Below are positions 51,375-61,392 of a DNA stretch of 64,000 bases, piece by piece. Positions within the stretch are counted from its first letter, which is position 1, and each line of letters begins with the position of its first letter. The notes beneath the pieces are model-generated. The model saw only the letters and a list, made by a program, of their open reading frames with translations, did not search any database and had not been told where the DNA came from. The DNA is from Carboxylicivirga sp. M1479. Its GTDB lineage: Bacteria; Bacteroidota; Bacteroidia; Bacteroidales; Marinilabiliaceae. The position numbers and the translations under genes were made by a program. The stretch spans positions 126,925-190,924 of the forward strand of contig NZ_VKDE01000001.1 in the NCBI RefSeq assembly GCF_007097485.1, in the 5' to 3' direction.

Positions 51375-51842
51375 TTACTTATCCTGCGCAATAAAAGGAA
51401 TACTTTCTTGCAGGTGGAAACGCACCACTGTTAAGATGTAAGATTCAACCTGAAAAAACTGGGCACCCACGCTTGGCGTTGTAGCTTTTCTCATCTTTTT
51501 GTAGTACGATTTAATCAACTTATCCGTTGATGCTTTTAACTTAAAGAGGTCTTTCATAAAGGCATCCGCCTGGTCATCACTCATGGTCTCCCAGGTATTA
51601 GCGTACTTCATTAATACATCCAGGCGTTGCTTGCCTAGTTCTTTACGTTTGGCTTCGTACTCATCATACACCTCCCAAAAAGCTTCCTTGTTGGCATCGG
51701 CCGGATTAACGAAATATTCAACAATGGCTTTTTTCTCCATGCCAAAGGCAGCCTGGAATAAATCTACTTCTTCTGAAAAGCTTTGTGCATGCACTGCGCT
51801 GCCAATCAATAGGGCAGCAAGTAATAATGTTAATTTTCTCAT
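51375..51842 (-). CDS. Exported helical protein of unknown function
   Basis: 155 residues. Signal peptide to about residue 19 (AVHAQ). The mature protein is almost all helical and charged (EEVDLFQAAFGMEKKAIVEYFVN ... FWEVYDEYEAKRKELGKQRLDVLMKYANTWETMSDDQADAFMKDLFKLKASTDKLIKSYY), a pattern seen in small periplasmic Spy/CpxP-like or Bacteroidota DUF proteins. I do not assign a function. It is followed by the DUF1254-type gene upstream on the same strand with a ~90-base gap. Confidence 0.65.
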   Translation of the reverse strand: MRKLTLLLAALLIGSAVHAQSFSEEVDLFQAAFGMEKKAIVEYFVNPADANKEAFWEVYDEYEAKRKELGKQRLDVLMKYANTWETMSDDQADAFMKDLFKLKASTDKLIKSYYKKMRKATTPSVGAQFFQVESYILTVVRFHLQESIPFIAQDK

Positions 51843-51934
51843 ATTGGTGATTAATTAATTATTTGTTTCTAAAAATTCCATTTCTATTGAAATAACTTCA
51901 GTTAACTATACAAACAGATTTTTTATCGAAGTGT

Positions 51935-53140
51935 TTATTGCTTGCAGGGTTCTTTAGGCAAGTTATTGACATCAGGTTTATAATATCTGGCCACAAAGTA
52001 ATAAGGTTCGCCGGCGTTAACAGGCATCCAATAGGTGCCATCGTTAGGATCTTCCACACTAAATGTGATGGTGATATTTCCATTTTCATCAGGCTTGGTA
52101 TTATAAGCGTTAAACAGGTCATTTTTTCCTGGCAAGGTGTTTCTTGTCAAAGCACTATATCGGGTAATCGACCAGAATAACCCACACCCTTCAGGTTTGT
52201 ATGGGATCGTATATGCCTCTGTTTTATCTCCATTAAGTACTTCTCCATTACAATTGGCAAAAAACGGACGGTAAAAAGCATGGTGTAAGGGAAAACCTAA
52301 ATGTCCTACGATGGCAGCTGCCCGGTATTCGGCATTGTTGCTATTGGGTTCATCGCTGTCGATGGCGCCAAACATGCCTATGTTCCCTGTTTTACCAAAT
52401 TTTGGTGCAACAACACCAATGTATTGGCTTACTCGTAAATAATCCTCATTTGTGAAATTCACCTTGGAGGCCAGGGTTTCTTTGTTTTGTGGATATACAT
52501 CATGGGTTTCAATGGTGTGCTTGATGTAATTGTCAATGACAAGTGTTTTGCTGCCGGCACTGCTAAGCTTTATTTTTTCCTGAATAGCATGGGCATTTGT
52601 AAGGTCTTCTGCTGTTTGTACCTGAACACGGATGAATAGGTGCGGGTAATCACCAGGGCTTTCAATGACGGTGGCACCTATGGGTACATCCATGTTTTGT
52701 CCTTTTCTTACGATGGTGTATTTTCCTTTCGGGTGAATTTCATCGAAGATGGTATAATGCTCCTGGTCTGTAATATGTATGGAATAATAACGTCCTTCTT
52801 CAATTTCAGGATATTCAACAGTAACAGGACCTTCGCTTAAGTCGACAACAACCTTCGAATAGATATGATCCAAAGCCGGAGTTACCACCGGATCAGTGCC
52901 CTCGGTCGGTAACTGTTTTGTATGAAGCAATTTGTTTGTTCCACCTGCTTGTTCGGCAGTCGTCACCATATAGTGCATGTGGTGATAGACTTTAAAGGCC
53001 ATTAAGTCCGCATCTGATGGACGCTCAGGACCTGCAGCAGTCTTGGTGTTAGTTTTCGTTTCTTTATTAGGTTTGGTGCCGCACGATATAGCTGTTACTA
53101 TGATCAAGCTGCTAATGATAAGATAAGTAAGTGTTTTCAT
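51935..53140 (-). CDS. DUF1254/DUF1214-domain lipoprotein
   Basis: 401 residues from ATG 53140 (MKTLTYLIISSLIIVTAISC, lipobox TAISC); a longer start at 53206 adds 22 residues without a signal. DUF1254 occupies about 60-190 (VVTPALDHIYSKVVVDLSEGPVTVEYPEIEEGRYYSIHITDQ) and DUF1214 the C-terminal ~110 residues (FWSITRYSALTRNTLPGKNDLFNAYN ... GTYWMPVNAGEPYYFVARYYKPD). These paired domains are common in exported proteins with unknown activity. Residue pattern is intact. Confidence 0.85.
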   Translation of the reverse strand: MKTLTYLIISSLIIVTAISCGTKPNKETKTNTKTAAGPERPSDADLMAFKVYHHMHYMVTTAEQAGGTNKLLHTKQLPTEGTDPVVTPALDHIYSKVVVDLSEGPVTVEYPEIEEGRYYSIHITDQEHYTIFDEIHPKGKYTIVRKGQNMDVPIGATVIESPGDYPHLFIRVQVQTAEDLTNAHAIQEKIKLSSAGSKTLVIDNYIKHTIETHDVYPQNKETLASKVNFTNEDYLRVSQYIGVVAPKFGKTGNIGMFGAIDSDEPNSNNAEYRAAAIVGHLGFPLHHAFYRPFFANCNGEVLNGDKTEAYTIPYKPEGCGLFWSITRYSALTRNTLPGKNDLFNAYNTKPDENGNITITFSVEDPNDGTYWMPVNAGEPYYFVARYYKPDVNNLPKEPCKQ

Positions 53141-53540
53141 GATGAGTGTTATTTTATAAATATGTTTAGAGCAAAGTAAATGAAGTTGTATCCCTTGTTT
53201 TACCACTTTAAGGTCATTTATGAGCCTTAATAGCTCAAGTTAGAAAGTGCTTAAGAGCAAAGTTTATGACAAGATCTTCTATTTGAGAAGTTTACAGTCA
53301 CTGCGTTAATTTTCTGAGGAATGGATTGAGAGGTGTTTTGTCATTTATTAGCAAATACGCCAATATATGGGGGGAATATGTCTGTTTCATAGTTGGTTGG
53401 AATGGTTAATTCACGATGAATATAATCAATTCCAATCATTTCAGTATCATGCTTGCTTAAATCTAAGACATATGTGTATGATCTGAATAAAAAAGCCCGC
53501 ATTTGAGCGAGCTTTCTGTTTCATCAAATAGAATAATAGT
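53141..53540. other. Intergenic region
   Basis: 400 bases with the terminator at 53487-53514 and no gene; the rest is AT-rich sequence without a recognised motif. Confidence 0.5.
53487..53514 (-). terminator. Terminator after the DUF2846-type gene
   Basis: Minus strand: AAGCtCGC-tcaaat-GCGgGCTT then TTTTTT. Confidence 0.8.
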
Positions 53541-53993
53541 CTAATTCTGACGATAAGCACTTACAATGAGTTGGCAATCGGCAATTTCATTCATCCCTGT
53601 TTTTTCGTCTTTTTCTACCAGTGTTACACGACCAGAACTGATACCAACGCGGGCATCTTGTCTTAGAAAATAATGTTCACCTGCTTTTACGTTTAACTCA
53701 ACCACCTTTGAGCTTTCTGCCGTTGAACACATAAATGAATAAGTACTGGGTTTTAGTTCCCACCTGAAGAAAGTGCCGGGTCCTGTGCCGCCAGCTTCAA
53801 TGCCATTGATCTTAACCTGAATCTGACTTACAGCACCAACTACTCTTCCAGTTCGGTAAACATATACAACTGCTTTTTGGGTGTGCTTTTCAAACTTTTT
53901 AGCAGCTTCGCTAGTTTCAATTGGGGCTTTACTAGTTGAAGCACATCCTACTAATAATGGTAATACCAGTAATACAAATAATAACTTTTTCAT
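53541..53993 (-). CDS. DUF2846-family lipoprotein
   Basis: 150 residues. The lipobox LLVGC (about 13-17) precedes a DUF2846-type domain: AVVYVYRTGRVVGAVSQIQVKINGIEAGGTGPGTFFRWELKPSTYSFMCS ... ELNVKAGEHYFLRQD. These are beta-rich envelope proteins without known activity, found in many Gram-negative bacteria. It has its own terminator. Confidence 0.8.
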   Translation of the reverse strand: MKKLLFVLLVLPLLVGCASTSKAPIETSEAAKKFEKHTQKAVVYVYRTGRVVGAVSQIQVKINGIEAGGTGPGTFFRWELKPSTYSFMCSTAESSKVVELNVKAGEHYFLRQDARVGISSGRVTLVEKDEKTGMNEIADCQLIVSAYRQN

Positions 53994-54135
53994 GACTCAA
54001 TACTTTAATGTTTGATACAAAGGTGGTGCTTTAAATAGAGTGTTTTTACTCGCTTTGGCTCAGCTAATACTCCCATTAGCTCAATATGTAGAGAATAAAA
54101 AGTTAGGGGCCTAAAGTTGTTTTTATGGACAAAAA

Positions 54136-54162
54136 CAAAAAAAGCCCGCCTTTAGGCGAGCT
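54136..54162 (-). terminator. Terminator after alaS
   Basis: Minus strand: AAGCtCGCC-taaa-GGCGgGCTT then TTTTTTT. Confidence 0.85.
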
Positions 54163-54187
54163 TTCTGTATCTATTAAGGATAAACTC

Positions 54188-56824
54188 TTAGTTTTCCAAC
54201 TGATTCTTAATTATGGCTATTGCTTCTTCAATGGCTGCATCTAATCCGTTAATGTTTTTACCACCTGCTGTTGCGAAGAAAGGTTGGCCACCTCCGCCAC
54301 CTTGCATCTTTTTAGCCGCTTCGCGCACAATAGCACCTGCGTTTAAGCCTTTTTCTTTTACCAGATTATCGGCAACTAATATTGCTAGTTGTGGTTTTCC
54401 ACCTACATCAGTACCTAATACAGCTACTACATCGTCCAAGTCTTGCTTTATCTGAAAAGCTAAATCTTTTAATGAGCCAGCTAAAATTGGTTTTACGCGA
54501 GAGGCAATCAGCTTAATGTCAGCAACATCTTTTGCACTATCTACCAGGTCGCGTTTTTCCATGGCCATTACATTTTTGCGCATGCCCTCCGCTTGTGTGC
54601 TAAGGTTGCTGTTCTCGGCCATTAGGTTTTCAATGTTCTTCTTTAGGTTAGCAGGGTTTTTAAACATCTCGCCCAACTCCTTAATTAAACCAAATTGCTG
54701 GTTGATGAATTCCTCAGCTTTGGCCCCTGTTACCGCCTCAATACGGCGTATGCCAGCTGCAGTAGAAGCTTCGCTAATGATTTTAAAGAAACCCATTTGA
54801 CCAGTAGCATCAACATGAGTACCACCACATAATTCAACTGAAGATCCGAATTTAATGGCACGCACCAAGTCGCCATATTTTTCGCCGAACAAGGCCATAG
54901 CGCCCATTTCAACTGCTTTGGTATGTGGTATCTCGCGCATTTCTTCCAATTGCATATTTTGGCGGATGCGTGCATTAACCATTGATTCAACTTTTGCAAT
55001 CTCTTCATCACTTACCTTTTGGAAATGAGAAAAGTCAAAGCGTAAGTAGTCAGGGTGTACCAAGGAGCCCTTTTGCTCAACATGGTTACCAAGCACTTCG
55101 CGTAATGACTCGTGCATTAGGTGAGTAGCTGTATGGTTATTGGCTATGTTCTGGCGTACCGTTTTATTGACAACAGCTTTAAACGTACCATTTAACTCCG
55201 CTGGTAGCTTTTTAGCCATGTGTACAATCAGGTTATTTTCTTTTTTGGTATCGATGATGGATACTTTATCATCGCCTTGCTGAATATACCCTGTATCGCC
55301 AACCTGGCCACCACTCTCGGCATAGAAAGGTGTGATGTTAAATACCAGTTGGTATAACTCTTTGTTCTTTTGTTTTATTTTGCGGTAACGGGTAATGAAT
55401 ACATCCGATTCTAAATAATCGTAACCGATAAATTCTTCCCTATCGTCTTCTTGTAAAACAACCCAGTCATCTGTTTCAATAGCTGAAGCATTTCGAGCGC
55501 GTTGCTTTTGCTTCTCCATTTCAGCTTCAAACTCCTGACGGTTAACCACCAAGTCGTTCTCTTTAAGGATTAACTCAGTTAAATCCAATGGAAAGCCAAA
55601 TGTATCGTATAATTCAAACGCAATAGAGCCGCTTACCACATTGTAGTTTTTAGCTTTGGTATCGGCCATAATTTTTTCAAGCATATTTATGCCTGTTGCC
55701 AATGTGCGTAAGAATGATTCTTCCTCTTCCTTAATAACTTTTTCAATAAGCGTTTGCTGCGCCTTTAACTCAGGGAATGCATCGCCCATAGTCTCAATTA
55801 ATACCGGCACTAGTTTGTACACAAAGGCCGATTTGCTATTTAAGAACGTATAGCTGTAACGAACAGCACGGCGTAAAATACGTCGGATAACGTAGCCAGC
55901 TTTGTTATTCGATGGCAATTGACTATCGGTAATTGAAAAGGCAATGGTACGAACGTGGTCGGCCACTACGCGCATGGCGATATCCAACTCTTCATTTTTA
56001 CCATACTCAAAACCCGATAATTCAGCAATTTTATTGATGATGGGCGAAAATACATCACTATCGTAATTGGATGTCTTACCTTGAATGGCACGCACTAGGC
56101 GTTCAAATCCCATTCCTGTATCAACGTGTTTATTCGGTAGTGCGACCAATTCGCCACTCGATAGACGGTTGTACTGGATAAATACCAGGTTCCATATTTC
56201 AATTACCTGCGGATGATCCATGTTAACCAAGGATTTACCGCTTACTTTGGCACGCTCATCATCTGGGCGCATGTCAATATGAATTTCTGAACAAGGTCCA
56301 CAAGGTCCTGTTTCTCCCATTTCCCAGAAATTATCTTTCTTATTGCCATTGATAATACGGTCTTCTGAAATCCACTCTAACCAATTATTGGCCGCTTCAT
56401 CATCACGGCCCACGTTATCTTCTTTGGCACCTTCAAATACGCTCACGTATAAACGGTCCTTATCCATTTTTAATACCTCGGTTAGGTATTCCCAAGCCCA
56501 GGCAATGGCTTCTTTTTTGAAATAATCGCCAAAAGACCAGTTGCCTAACATCTCAAACATGGTATGGTGGTAGGTGTCATGTCCAACTTCCTCCAGGTCG
56601 TTATGCTTACCAGATACACGTAAGCACTTTTGTGAATTGGTGACACGTGTGCTTTCGGCCGGATTATTGCCTAAAAAGATATCTTTAAATTGGTTCATAC
56701 CGGCATTGGTAAACATCAATGTAGGGTCGTTTTTAACCACCATTGGTGCCGATGCAACCACTTTGTGCTGCTTAGAATTAAAAAAATCCAGAAAGCTCTT
56801 CCTTACTTCAGAAGCCGTCATCAT
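54188..56824 (-). CDS. alaS: Alanyl-tRNA synthetase
   Basis: 878 residues from ATG 56824 ([18 protein letters not shown]); the longer frame back to 56875 includes no plausible start. Motifs: the class II catalytic core with [22 protein letters not shown] (about 85-106), FIQYNRLSS and [12 protein letters not shown]. The editing domain has the H-x-x-x-H ([17 protein letters not shown]) and C-x-x-x-H ([10 protein letters not shown]) zinc ligands, and a C-terminal Gly-rich [14 protein letters not shown]. It charges tRNA-Ala and clears Ser/Gly mis-charging. It shares a divergent promoter region with the M23 gene. Confidence 0.96.
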   Translation of the reverse strand: MMTASEVRKSFLDFFNSKQHKVVASAPMVVKNDPTLMFTNAGMNQFKDIFLGNNPAESTRVTNSQKCLRVSGKHNDLEEVGHDTYHHTMFEMLGNWSFGDYFKKEAIAWAWEYLTEVLKMDKDRLYVSVFEGAKEDNVGRDDEAANNWLEWISEDRIINGNKKDNFWEMGETGPCGPCSEIHIDMRPDDERAKVSGKSLVNMDHPQVIEIWNLVFIQYNRLSSGELVALPNKHVDTGMGFERLVRAIQGKTSNYDSDVFSPIINKIAELSGFEYGKNEELDIAMRVVADHVRTIAFSITDSQLPSNNKAGYVIRRILRRAVRYSYTFLNSKSAFVYKLVPVLIETMGDAFPELKAQQTLIEKVIKEEEESFLRTLATGINMLEKIMADTKAKNYNVVSGSIAFELYDTFGFPLDLTELILKENDLVVNRQEFEAEMEKQKQRARNASAIETDDWVVLQEDDREEFIGYDYLESDVFITRYRKIKQKNKELYQLVFNITPFYAESGGQVGDTGYIQQGDDKVSIIDTKKENNLIVHMAKKLPAELNGTFKAVVNKTVRQNIANNHTATHLMHESLREVLGNHVEQKGSLVHPDYLRFDFSHFQKVSDEEIAKVESMVNARIRQNMQLEEMREIPHTKAVEMGAMALFGEKYGDLVRAIKFGSSVELCGGTHVDATGQMGFFKIISEASTAAGIRRIEAVTGAKAEEFINQQFGLIKELGEMFKNPANLKKNIENLMAENSNLSTQAEGMRKNVMAMEKRDLVDSAKDVADIKLIASRVKPILAGSLKDLAFQIKQDLDDVVAVLGTDVGGKPQLAILVADNLVKEKGLNAGAIVREAAKKMQGGGGGQPFFATAGGKNINGLDAAIEEAIAIIKNQLEN

Positions 56825-56872
56825 AATACGTAGTTTTATATTTTCGGTGTTATGTAAACAAAAAATGCCTTG

Positions 56873-56880
56873 CAAAGTTA
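56873..56880 (-). promoter_or_regulatory. Candidate -7 box TAACTTTG for alaS
   Basis: Minus-strand TAnnTTTG match 49 bases before the alaS ATG. Confidence 0.5.
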
Positions 56881-56891
56881 GATTATTTCAG

Positions 56892-56899
56892 TAATTTTG
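56892..56899 (+). promoter_or_regulatory. Candidate -7 box TAATTTTG for the M23 gene
   Basis: TAnnTTTG match with TTG 19 bases upstream; back-to-back with the alaS box. Confidence 0.5.
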
Positions 56900-56947
56900 G
56901 GGCGATTAGTCCCTAATTTTTCTAATTAAAAGTAAAACACCCAAAGT

Positions 56948-57928
56948 ATGTCAAAGGTTAAGTATCGTTATAATTCAGAAACGCTTAGCTACGATAAAAT
57001 AGATAAAGGTTTAAAATATTATATATCCCGCATATCCATCTATTTTTTGTTTGTTCTTCTGGTAGGAATGCTTTCTTACCTGATTTATCCACATGTGTTT
57101 AAAAGCCCGGTGGAGAAGCGTTTAGAACGTGAGAACCAACAGCTGTTAGCACAATATGATATCATGAATAAGAAGCTAGACCAGTTGGAGTTGGTGCTTG
57201 ATGATATTGAACTACGTGATGAAAATATATATCGTACCATCTTTCAGGCCGATAGCATTCCAAACAGCATCAGACGTGCAGGTTTTGGTGGAGTAAACCG
57301 TTATCAGCACCTTGAAAGCATGGATAACTCAGAGCTGGTAATGTCCACAGCCAAGCGTTTGGATATTGTGATGAAGCAACTGTATGTGCAGTCCACCTCC
57401 TTTGATGAGGTTATTTCTTTGGCCATGCGTAAAGAAGAAATGTTGAGGTGCATACCTGCTGTTATGCCAATATCGAACCGTGACTTACGACGAACGGCAT
57501 CGGGATGGGGTTACCGTATTCATCCGATATATAAAGATAAACGTTTCCATTACGGCATGGATTTTACAGCGCCAACAGGTACTGATATTTATGCAGCAGG
57601 AGATGGTGTTGTAACGCGTGTTTCGCCCGGTAAGATAAGCTCCGGTTATGGAAAGAGAATTGAAATAGACCACGGTTTTGGTTATAAAACGCTCTATGCC
57701 CATTTGCATGATTTTAATGTGAAGAAAGGCCAGAAAGTTAAACGTGGGGATGTGATTGGTTATGTAGGAAGTACAGGTGGTAGCACGGCTCCTCACTTAC
57801 ATTACGAGGTGCATGTAAAAGGAAAGAAAGTAAATCCTCATCATTATTATTTTAAAGAGGATTTTACAGCAGAACAGTATGATAAGATGATTCAAATATC
57901 GACTAATTCCAATCAAACATTTGATTAG
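56948..57928 (+). CDS. M23 family metallopeptidase (LytM domain), membrane anchored
   Basis: 326 residues. An N-terminal membrane helix (about 28-48, ISIYFLFVLLVGMLSYLIYP) precedes a coiled coil (about 58-95) and a C-terminal LytM domain: GWGYRIHPIYKDKRFHYGMDFTAPTGTDIYA with the H-x-x-x-D zinc motif, and YAHLHDF plus APHLHYEVHVKG (H-x-H). The zinc ligands are complete, so it is probably an active peptidoglycan endopeptidase rather than an inactive adaptor. It shares a terminator with the convergent pepF gene. Confidence 0.92.
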   Translation: MSKVKYRYNSETLSYDKIDKGLKYYISRISIYFLFVLLVGMLSYLIYPHVFKSPVEKRLERENQQLLAQYDIMNKKLDQLELVLDDIELRDENIYRTIFQADSIPNSIRRAGFGGVNRYQHLESMDNSELVMSTAKRLDIVMKQLYVQSTSFDEVISLAMRKEEMLRCIPAVMPISNRDLRRTASGWGYRIHPIYKDKRFHYGMDFTAPTGTDIYAAGDGVVTRVSPGKISSGYGKRIEIDHGFGYKTLYAHLHDFNVKKGQKVKRGDVIGYVGSTGGSTAPHLHYEVHVKGKKVNPHHYYFKEDFTAEQYDKMIQISTNSNQTFD

Positions 57929-57949
57929 GATACGATAATGTTAAGCATA

Positions 57950-57978
57950 AAAAAAGGTGGCCATGAGCCACCTTTTTT
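57950..57978. terminator. Bidirectional terminator between the M23 and pepF genes
   Basis: AAAAAAGGTGGC-catga-GCCACCTTTTTT, 12-bp arms, usable on both strands. Confidence 0.9.
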
Positions 57979-58009
57979 GTATTATGAAAGCTGTTTCGTC
58001 TGTACTAAA

Positions 58010-59890
58010 TTAATCTTCTAGCTTATTTATTTCCTCTTCCAGTTGATCTACCAGGGTGTCTAGTTGGTTAATAACCGCCAGAATGGTTTCAGGTTTTGAT
58101 AAATCAACACCAGCTTTTTTCAATTGTTCCATCGGGTGATCGTTTCCACCAGATTGTAATAAGGTGATGTAACGCTCTATTGCAGCTCTACGGTCTTTCT
58201 TATTACCTTCAGTAACATCTTTGTATAACTTGGCCGATGATGCAAAGCAAGTGGCATACTGGTATACATAGAAAGGTGAATTATAAAAGTGAGGAATACG
58301 TGTCCAGGCATAACCTGAGTACATGGTTTCCTCTGAAACATCGCCGTAATAGGTATCGGCTAACTCTTTCCAAACATTTGTCAGGATATCCGCGTTAATC
58401 GGACGGCCTTGCTCTGCTAGCGTATGTACCTGGTATTCATAATCGGCAAACATAGTTTGCGCATAGAATGTACCAATAATACCTCTGATGGTTTGGTTTA
58501 ATAAGGCGATACGTTCCAGTGGATCATTTGTTTTTTCCATCATGTAGTCTAGCAATAAACGCTCGTTAAAGGTTGATGCTACTTCGGCAACAAAAATGGT
58601 GTAGTTATGAGTCGCGAATGGCTGTGTTTCATTTGACAGTGTGGTGTGCATTGTATGGCCTAACTCATGTGCCAGAGTGAATACATAATCCAATGTTTCG
58701 TCATAGTTCAACAGCATATATGGGTGAACACCATAAACGCCTGATGAAAAAGCACCTGAGCGCTTGCCCGGATTTTCATATACATCCAGCCATCCGCTTG
58801 ATGTGGCTGTTTTAAGCTTAGCCTGATAGTCTTTTCCCAAAGGAAGTACAGATGCTGTTACAATATCAAGCGCTTCATCGTATGGGTATTTTTTATTGAA
58901 GTCAACTAGGCTGATAGAACCATCAAAAGCATAGTATTTCTCAAGGCCGAGAACTTTTTTACGTAGCTTGGCATATTTTTGAAGAGGTTCCGTGTGTTGT
59001 TTAACTGTGTTTATCAGGTTAAGGTACACATCTGTTGGTATGGCATTGCCTTCCAATGCAGCATCCAGGCAAGTAGGATATTTACGGGCACGAGCCGAAG
59101 CCCAATCCGATTGAACAATGCCATTATAAATGGCCGCATAGGTGTTTTTGTTCTTATAATACAAATCGTAAAAGGCCTCATAAGCAGCCTTACGGTCATC
59201 CTGGTTTTTATTATTGGTTACCACATTAGAATAGCCGCCAGGTGTTATTTTTACTTTTTCGCCATTGGATAGCTCTATTTCAGGAAATTCGATGTCGGTT
59301 GTTGAAAGAGCAGTAAAGACTTTACCTGGTGTGCTTTTTACATTTGAGTAATAAGACATCAGTTGTTCCATTTTTTCACTCAGTACATGTTTTTGTAGGC
59401 GATACATGTCCATCAGGTCGAATTGATAAACTTTTAGTTCATCGTTGCTGGCAATCCATTCTTTCATGGTTGCTTCCGGAATTTGAAGCATTTCAGGAGA
59501 CATCCAGGCTGTTTCAACTCCGAACTGAGCAAACATTAACTGTACCTTTTGTAATTTGGCTTGCAGTTCCATGTTGCGGTTGTCAACAGTGCTCTGCAAC
59601 GAAACGAACTGATAGGCTTTATAGGCTTTTTTCATCAAGCTTTCCTGAATCTGCGATAATGCAATAAGGTTATCCGCACTTTCACCTAACTTTCCTTTGT
59701 AGGCCTGAATTGACTCCATGTCCTGGTTGATAGCTTCTAAATCGGCTTCCCAGGCATCCCAGTTTGTATAAATGTCATCAAAATTCCATTTGTACTTCTC
59801 CGGAACTTCTTCTCTTGTTTTGTAATTGACTTGTGCCACAGTTGTTAAACCGGTAACTGCTAAAATGCACAATAGTACTAAGTGTTTCAT
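58010..59890 (-). CDS. pepF: Exported oligoendopeptidase F (M3 family)
   Basis: 626 residues. Signal peptide of about 19 residues (TTVAQ), unusual for PepF, which is generally cytoplasmic, so peptide cleavage here is probably periplasmic. The zinc motif H-E-x-x-H is in FTLAHELGHTMHTTLSNE, with the third ligand Glu in TIFVAEVASTFNE. The M3B core (about 110-600) is intact. The gene is flanked by a MITE copy at its 5' side and an M23 gene at its 3' side. Confidence 0.92.
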   Translation of the reverse strand: MKHLVLLCILAVTGLTTVAQVNYKTREEVPEKYKWNFDDIYTNWDAWEADLEAINQDMESIQAYKGKLGESADNLIALSQIQESLMKKAYKAYQFVSLQSTVDNRNMELQAKLQKVQLMFAQFGVETAWMSPEMLQIPEATMKEWIASNDELKVYQFDLMDMYRLQKHVLSEKMEQLMSYYSNVKSTPGKVFTALSTTDIEFPEIELSNGEKVKITPGGYSNVVTNNKNQDDRKAAYEAFYDLYYKNKNTYAAIYNGIVQSDWASARARKYPTCLDAALEGNAIPTDVYLNLINTVKQHTEPLQKYAKLRKKVLGLEKYYAFDGSISLVDFNKKYPYDEALDIVTASVLPLGKDYQAKLKTATSSGWLDVYENPGKRSGAFSSGVYGVHPYMLLNYDETLDYVFTLAHELGHTMHTTLSNETQPFATHNYTIFVAEVASTFNERLLLDYMMEKTNDPLERIALLNQTIRGIIGTFYAQTMFADYEYQVHTLAEQGRPINADILTNVWKELADTYYGDVSEETMYSGYAWTRIPHFYNSPFYVYQYATCFASSAKLYKDVTEGNKKDRRAAIERYITLLQSGGNDHPMEQLKKAGVDLSKPETILAVINQLDTLVDQLEEEINKLED

Positions 59891-59928
59891 TTGGATTTGT
59901 TTTTATTGATTAGTGGAAAGAATAAATG

Positions 59929-60103
59929 GGGCTTATCTCGGGGAATTCGCTTTTAAGCATTTTAACCACCTCCCCACTTCGTGGTACTCCTCCTTGGCAA
60001 GGAGTAGAGGGATGAAAAACCGTCCCTTCCTGAATTTTAGGAGGGGTGCCGACAGGCGGGGTGGTGTAATTAGTTTTAAAAGCAATTTCCATGGGGGTAT
60101 CTT
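59929..60103. mobile_element. 155-bp MITE copy 2 (59939-60093)
   Basis: Starts CGGGGAATTCGCTTTTAA and ends TTAAAAGCAATTTCCATG; same length as the copy at 41637-41791 and ~95% identical (about 7 differences). Flanks GGGCTTATCT and GGGGTATCTT look like a decayed 10-bp target duplication. It lies ~50 bases upstream of the pepF start codon on that gene's leader side. Confidence 0.85.
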
Positions 60104-60205
60104 CGTATTAGTGTGTATAAAAATTACAAAGACTCAGTGGCATTGTGTGGTTTAATACACTAATGACTCTGAGCCTCTGTTTCTAATGTGCTTTGTTAAA
60201 GAGCA

Positions 60206-61312
60206 TTACTTAATGCCTAATTGTTTTTTAGTTGCTTTTGGTAAAGCATCTTTATGTATTAAAATAGCCACAGAGTGTAAGCGCATGTAGCTTTCCGACA
60301 TGTATAAATATCCTTCGTAAGCACCTCGGTCTGTTCCCCAGCTATTCTTTGTTTTGTAGTAGGTTGTACCGTTCTGATCAGTTGAAGTACCAGTGATGTG
60401 CATTAAATGGTCATCAGTAGATTGCCATGATAGGAATGCTTCCTGGCGTACTTCTGGTGTAATCTTTTGCTCTTCCTGTGGAGCAAATCCTAATTCTTCG
60501 TCTACAGGAACAATTGCAGCACCTAGTTTATGAGAGAAAAACTTTTCGCTTACATCGCCATCCCAAACAAAAGAATAGCCATTCTCGAGGGCATTGTCCA
60601 TTACTTGCATTAATTCATCCAAAGGCAGGTTGTAATACAAACCGTCATTCCAGTTGTCAGGAACCTCAAGGTTAATGGCTTGGTAGTACGGATGATGCGT
60701 ATAAGATGTTAACTCAACATAGTCATCAGCAACAATCTTCATTTCTTTGGTGAATTGCTGTGGCGTTTTACCATCTACTTCAGCAGGCACTTCGCCTAAA
60801 TAAAGGTCAAGAATGGCACTTTGCACCTCGTACCATACTGGTGCTGGCGAAGCATTACGGCCTTTGATGTAATTGTCGATTACTACCTTTTGTGTTGAAG
60901 CTAACTCAGAGTGATTATGAGGCTGGGATACATCGCGACGACCAGGATAAGCTTCTTCTGTTGCCATACCAAACTCACGTACCACATTCATTACATCGTG
61001 CGCCTGACCACCTTCGCTGAAATTACCTTTGCCATGCGCCATGATGTATAATCGAGCTTTCTCAGGGTAGGCATAACGTACAAAATACATTTCCGATAAG
61101 TCTAATACAGGACCTCCCTGACGGATTACCTCTGTTTCAAGAAACGAGGTGGTGCTGTACGACCAGCATGTACCCGTTCTGTCCTGGCTTTTAACAGGCG
61201 ATGTTTTAATGTCGATTACTGGGGTGAATTCAATGCTGCTGGTTTTCTCTTCTTGTGCATTGGCGCTAATTGCAATGGCCATAGCCAGCATTAACAATTG
61301 TAACTTTCTCAT
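60206..61312 (-). CDS. C1-family peptidase (aminopeptidase C / bleomycin-hydrolase-like), exported
   Basis: 368 residues with a signal peptide (about 1-19, ISANAQ). Catalytic residues: Cys49 in SQDRTGTCWSYSTTSF, a later His in STDDHLMHITGT, and Asn in YYKTKNSWGTDRGAYEGY. The order Cys-His-Asn and the layout fit papain-type C1B enzymes. In the cell envelope it would trim peptides. It belongs to the same minus-strand peptidase stretch as aminopeptidase P. Confidence 0.9.
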   Translation of the reverse strand: MRKLQLLMLAMAIAISANAQEEKTSSIEFTPVIDIKTSPVKSQDRTGTCWSYSTTSFLETEVIRQGGPVLDLSEMYFVRYAYPEKARLYIMAHGKGNFSEGGQAHDVMNVVREFGMATEEAYPGRRDVSQPHNHSELASTQKVVIDNYIKGRNASPAPVWYEVQSAILDLYLGEVPAEVDGKTPQQFTKEMKIVADDYVELTSYTHHPYYQAINLEVPDNWNDGLYYNLPLDELMQVMDNALENGYSFVWDGDVSEKFFSHKLGAAIVPVDEELGFAPQEEQKITPEVRQEAFLSWQSTDDHLMHITGTSTDQNGTTYYKTKNSWGTDRGAYEGYLYMSESYMRLHSVAILIHKDALPKATKKQLGIK

Positions 61313-61346
61313 GATTTACTTTTAATATATAATACGAATACAAATG

Positions 61347-61378
61347 AGTGGTCAGTAGATATACCGCTACTGACCACT
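61347..61378. terminator. Perfect 12-bp hairpin between the aminopeptidase P and C1 peptidase genes
   Basis: AGTGGTCAGTAG-atataccg-CTACTGACCACT. No T-run, so it could be a processing or stabilising hairpin as well as a terminator. Confidence 0.55.
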
Positions 61379-61392
61379 AACTGAGTTTAAAT

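Noticed and set aside
59913-60155. Plus-strand frames through the MITE copies (also 41576-41953)
   Set aside because: They translate the repeat itself and share sequence only because the two MITEs are copies.
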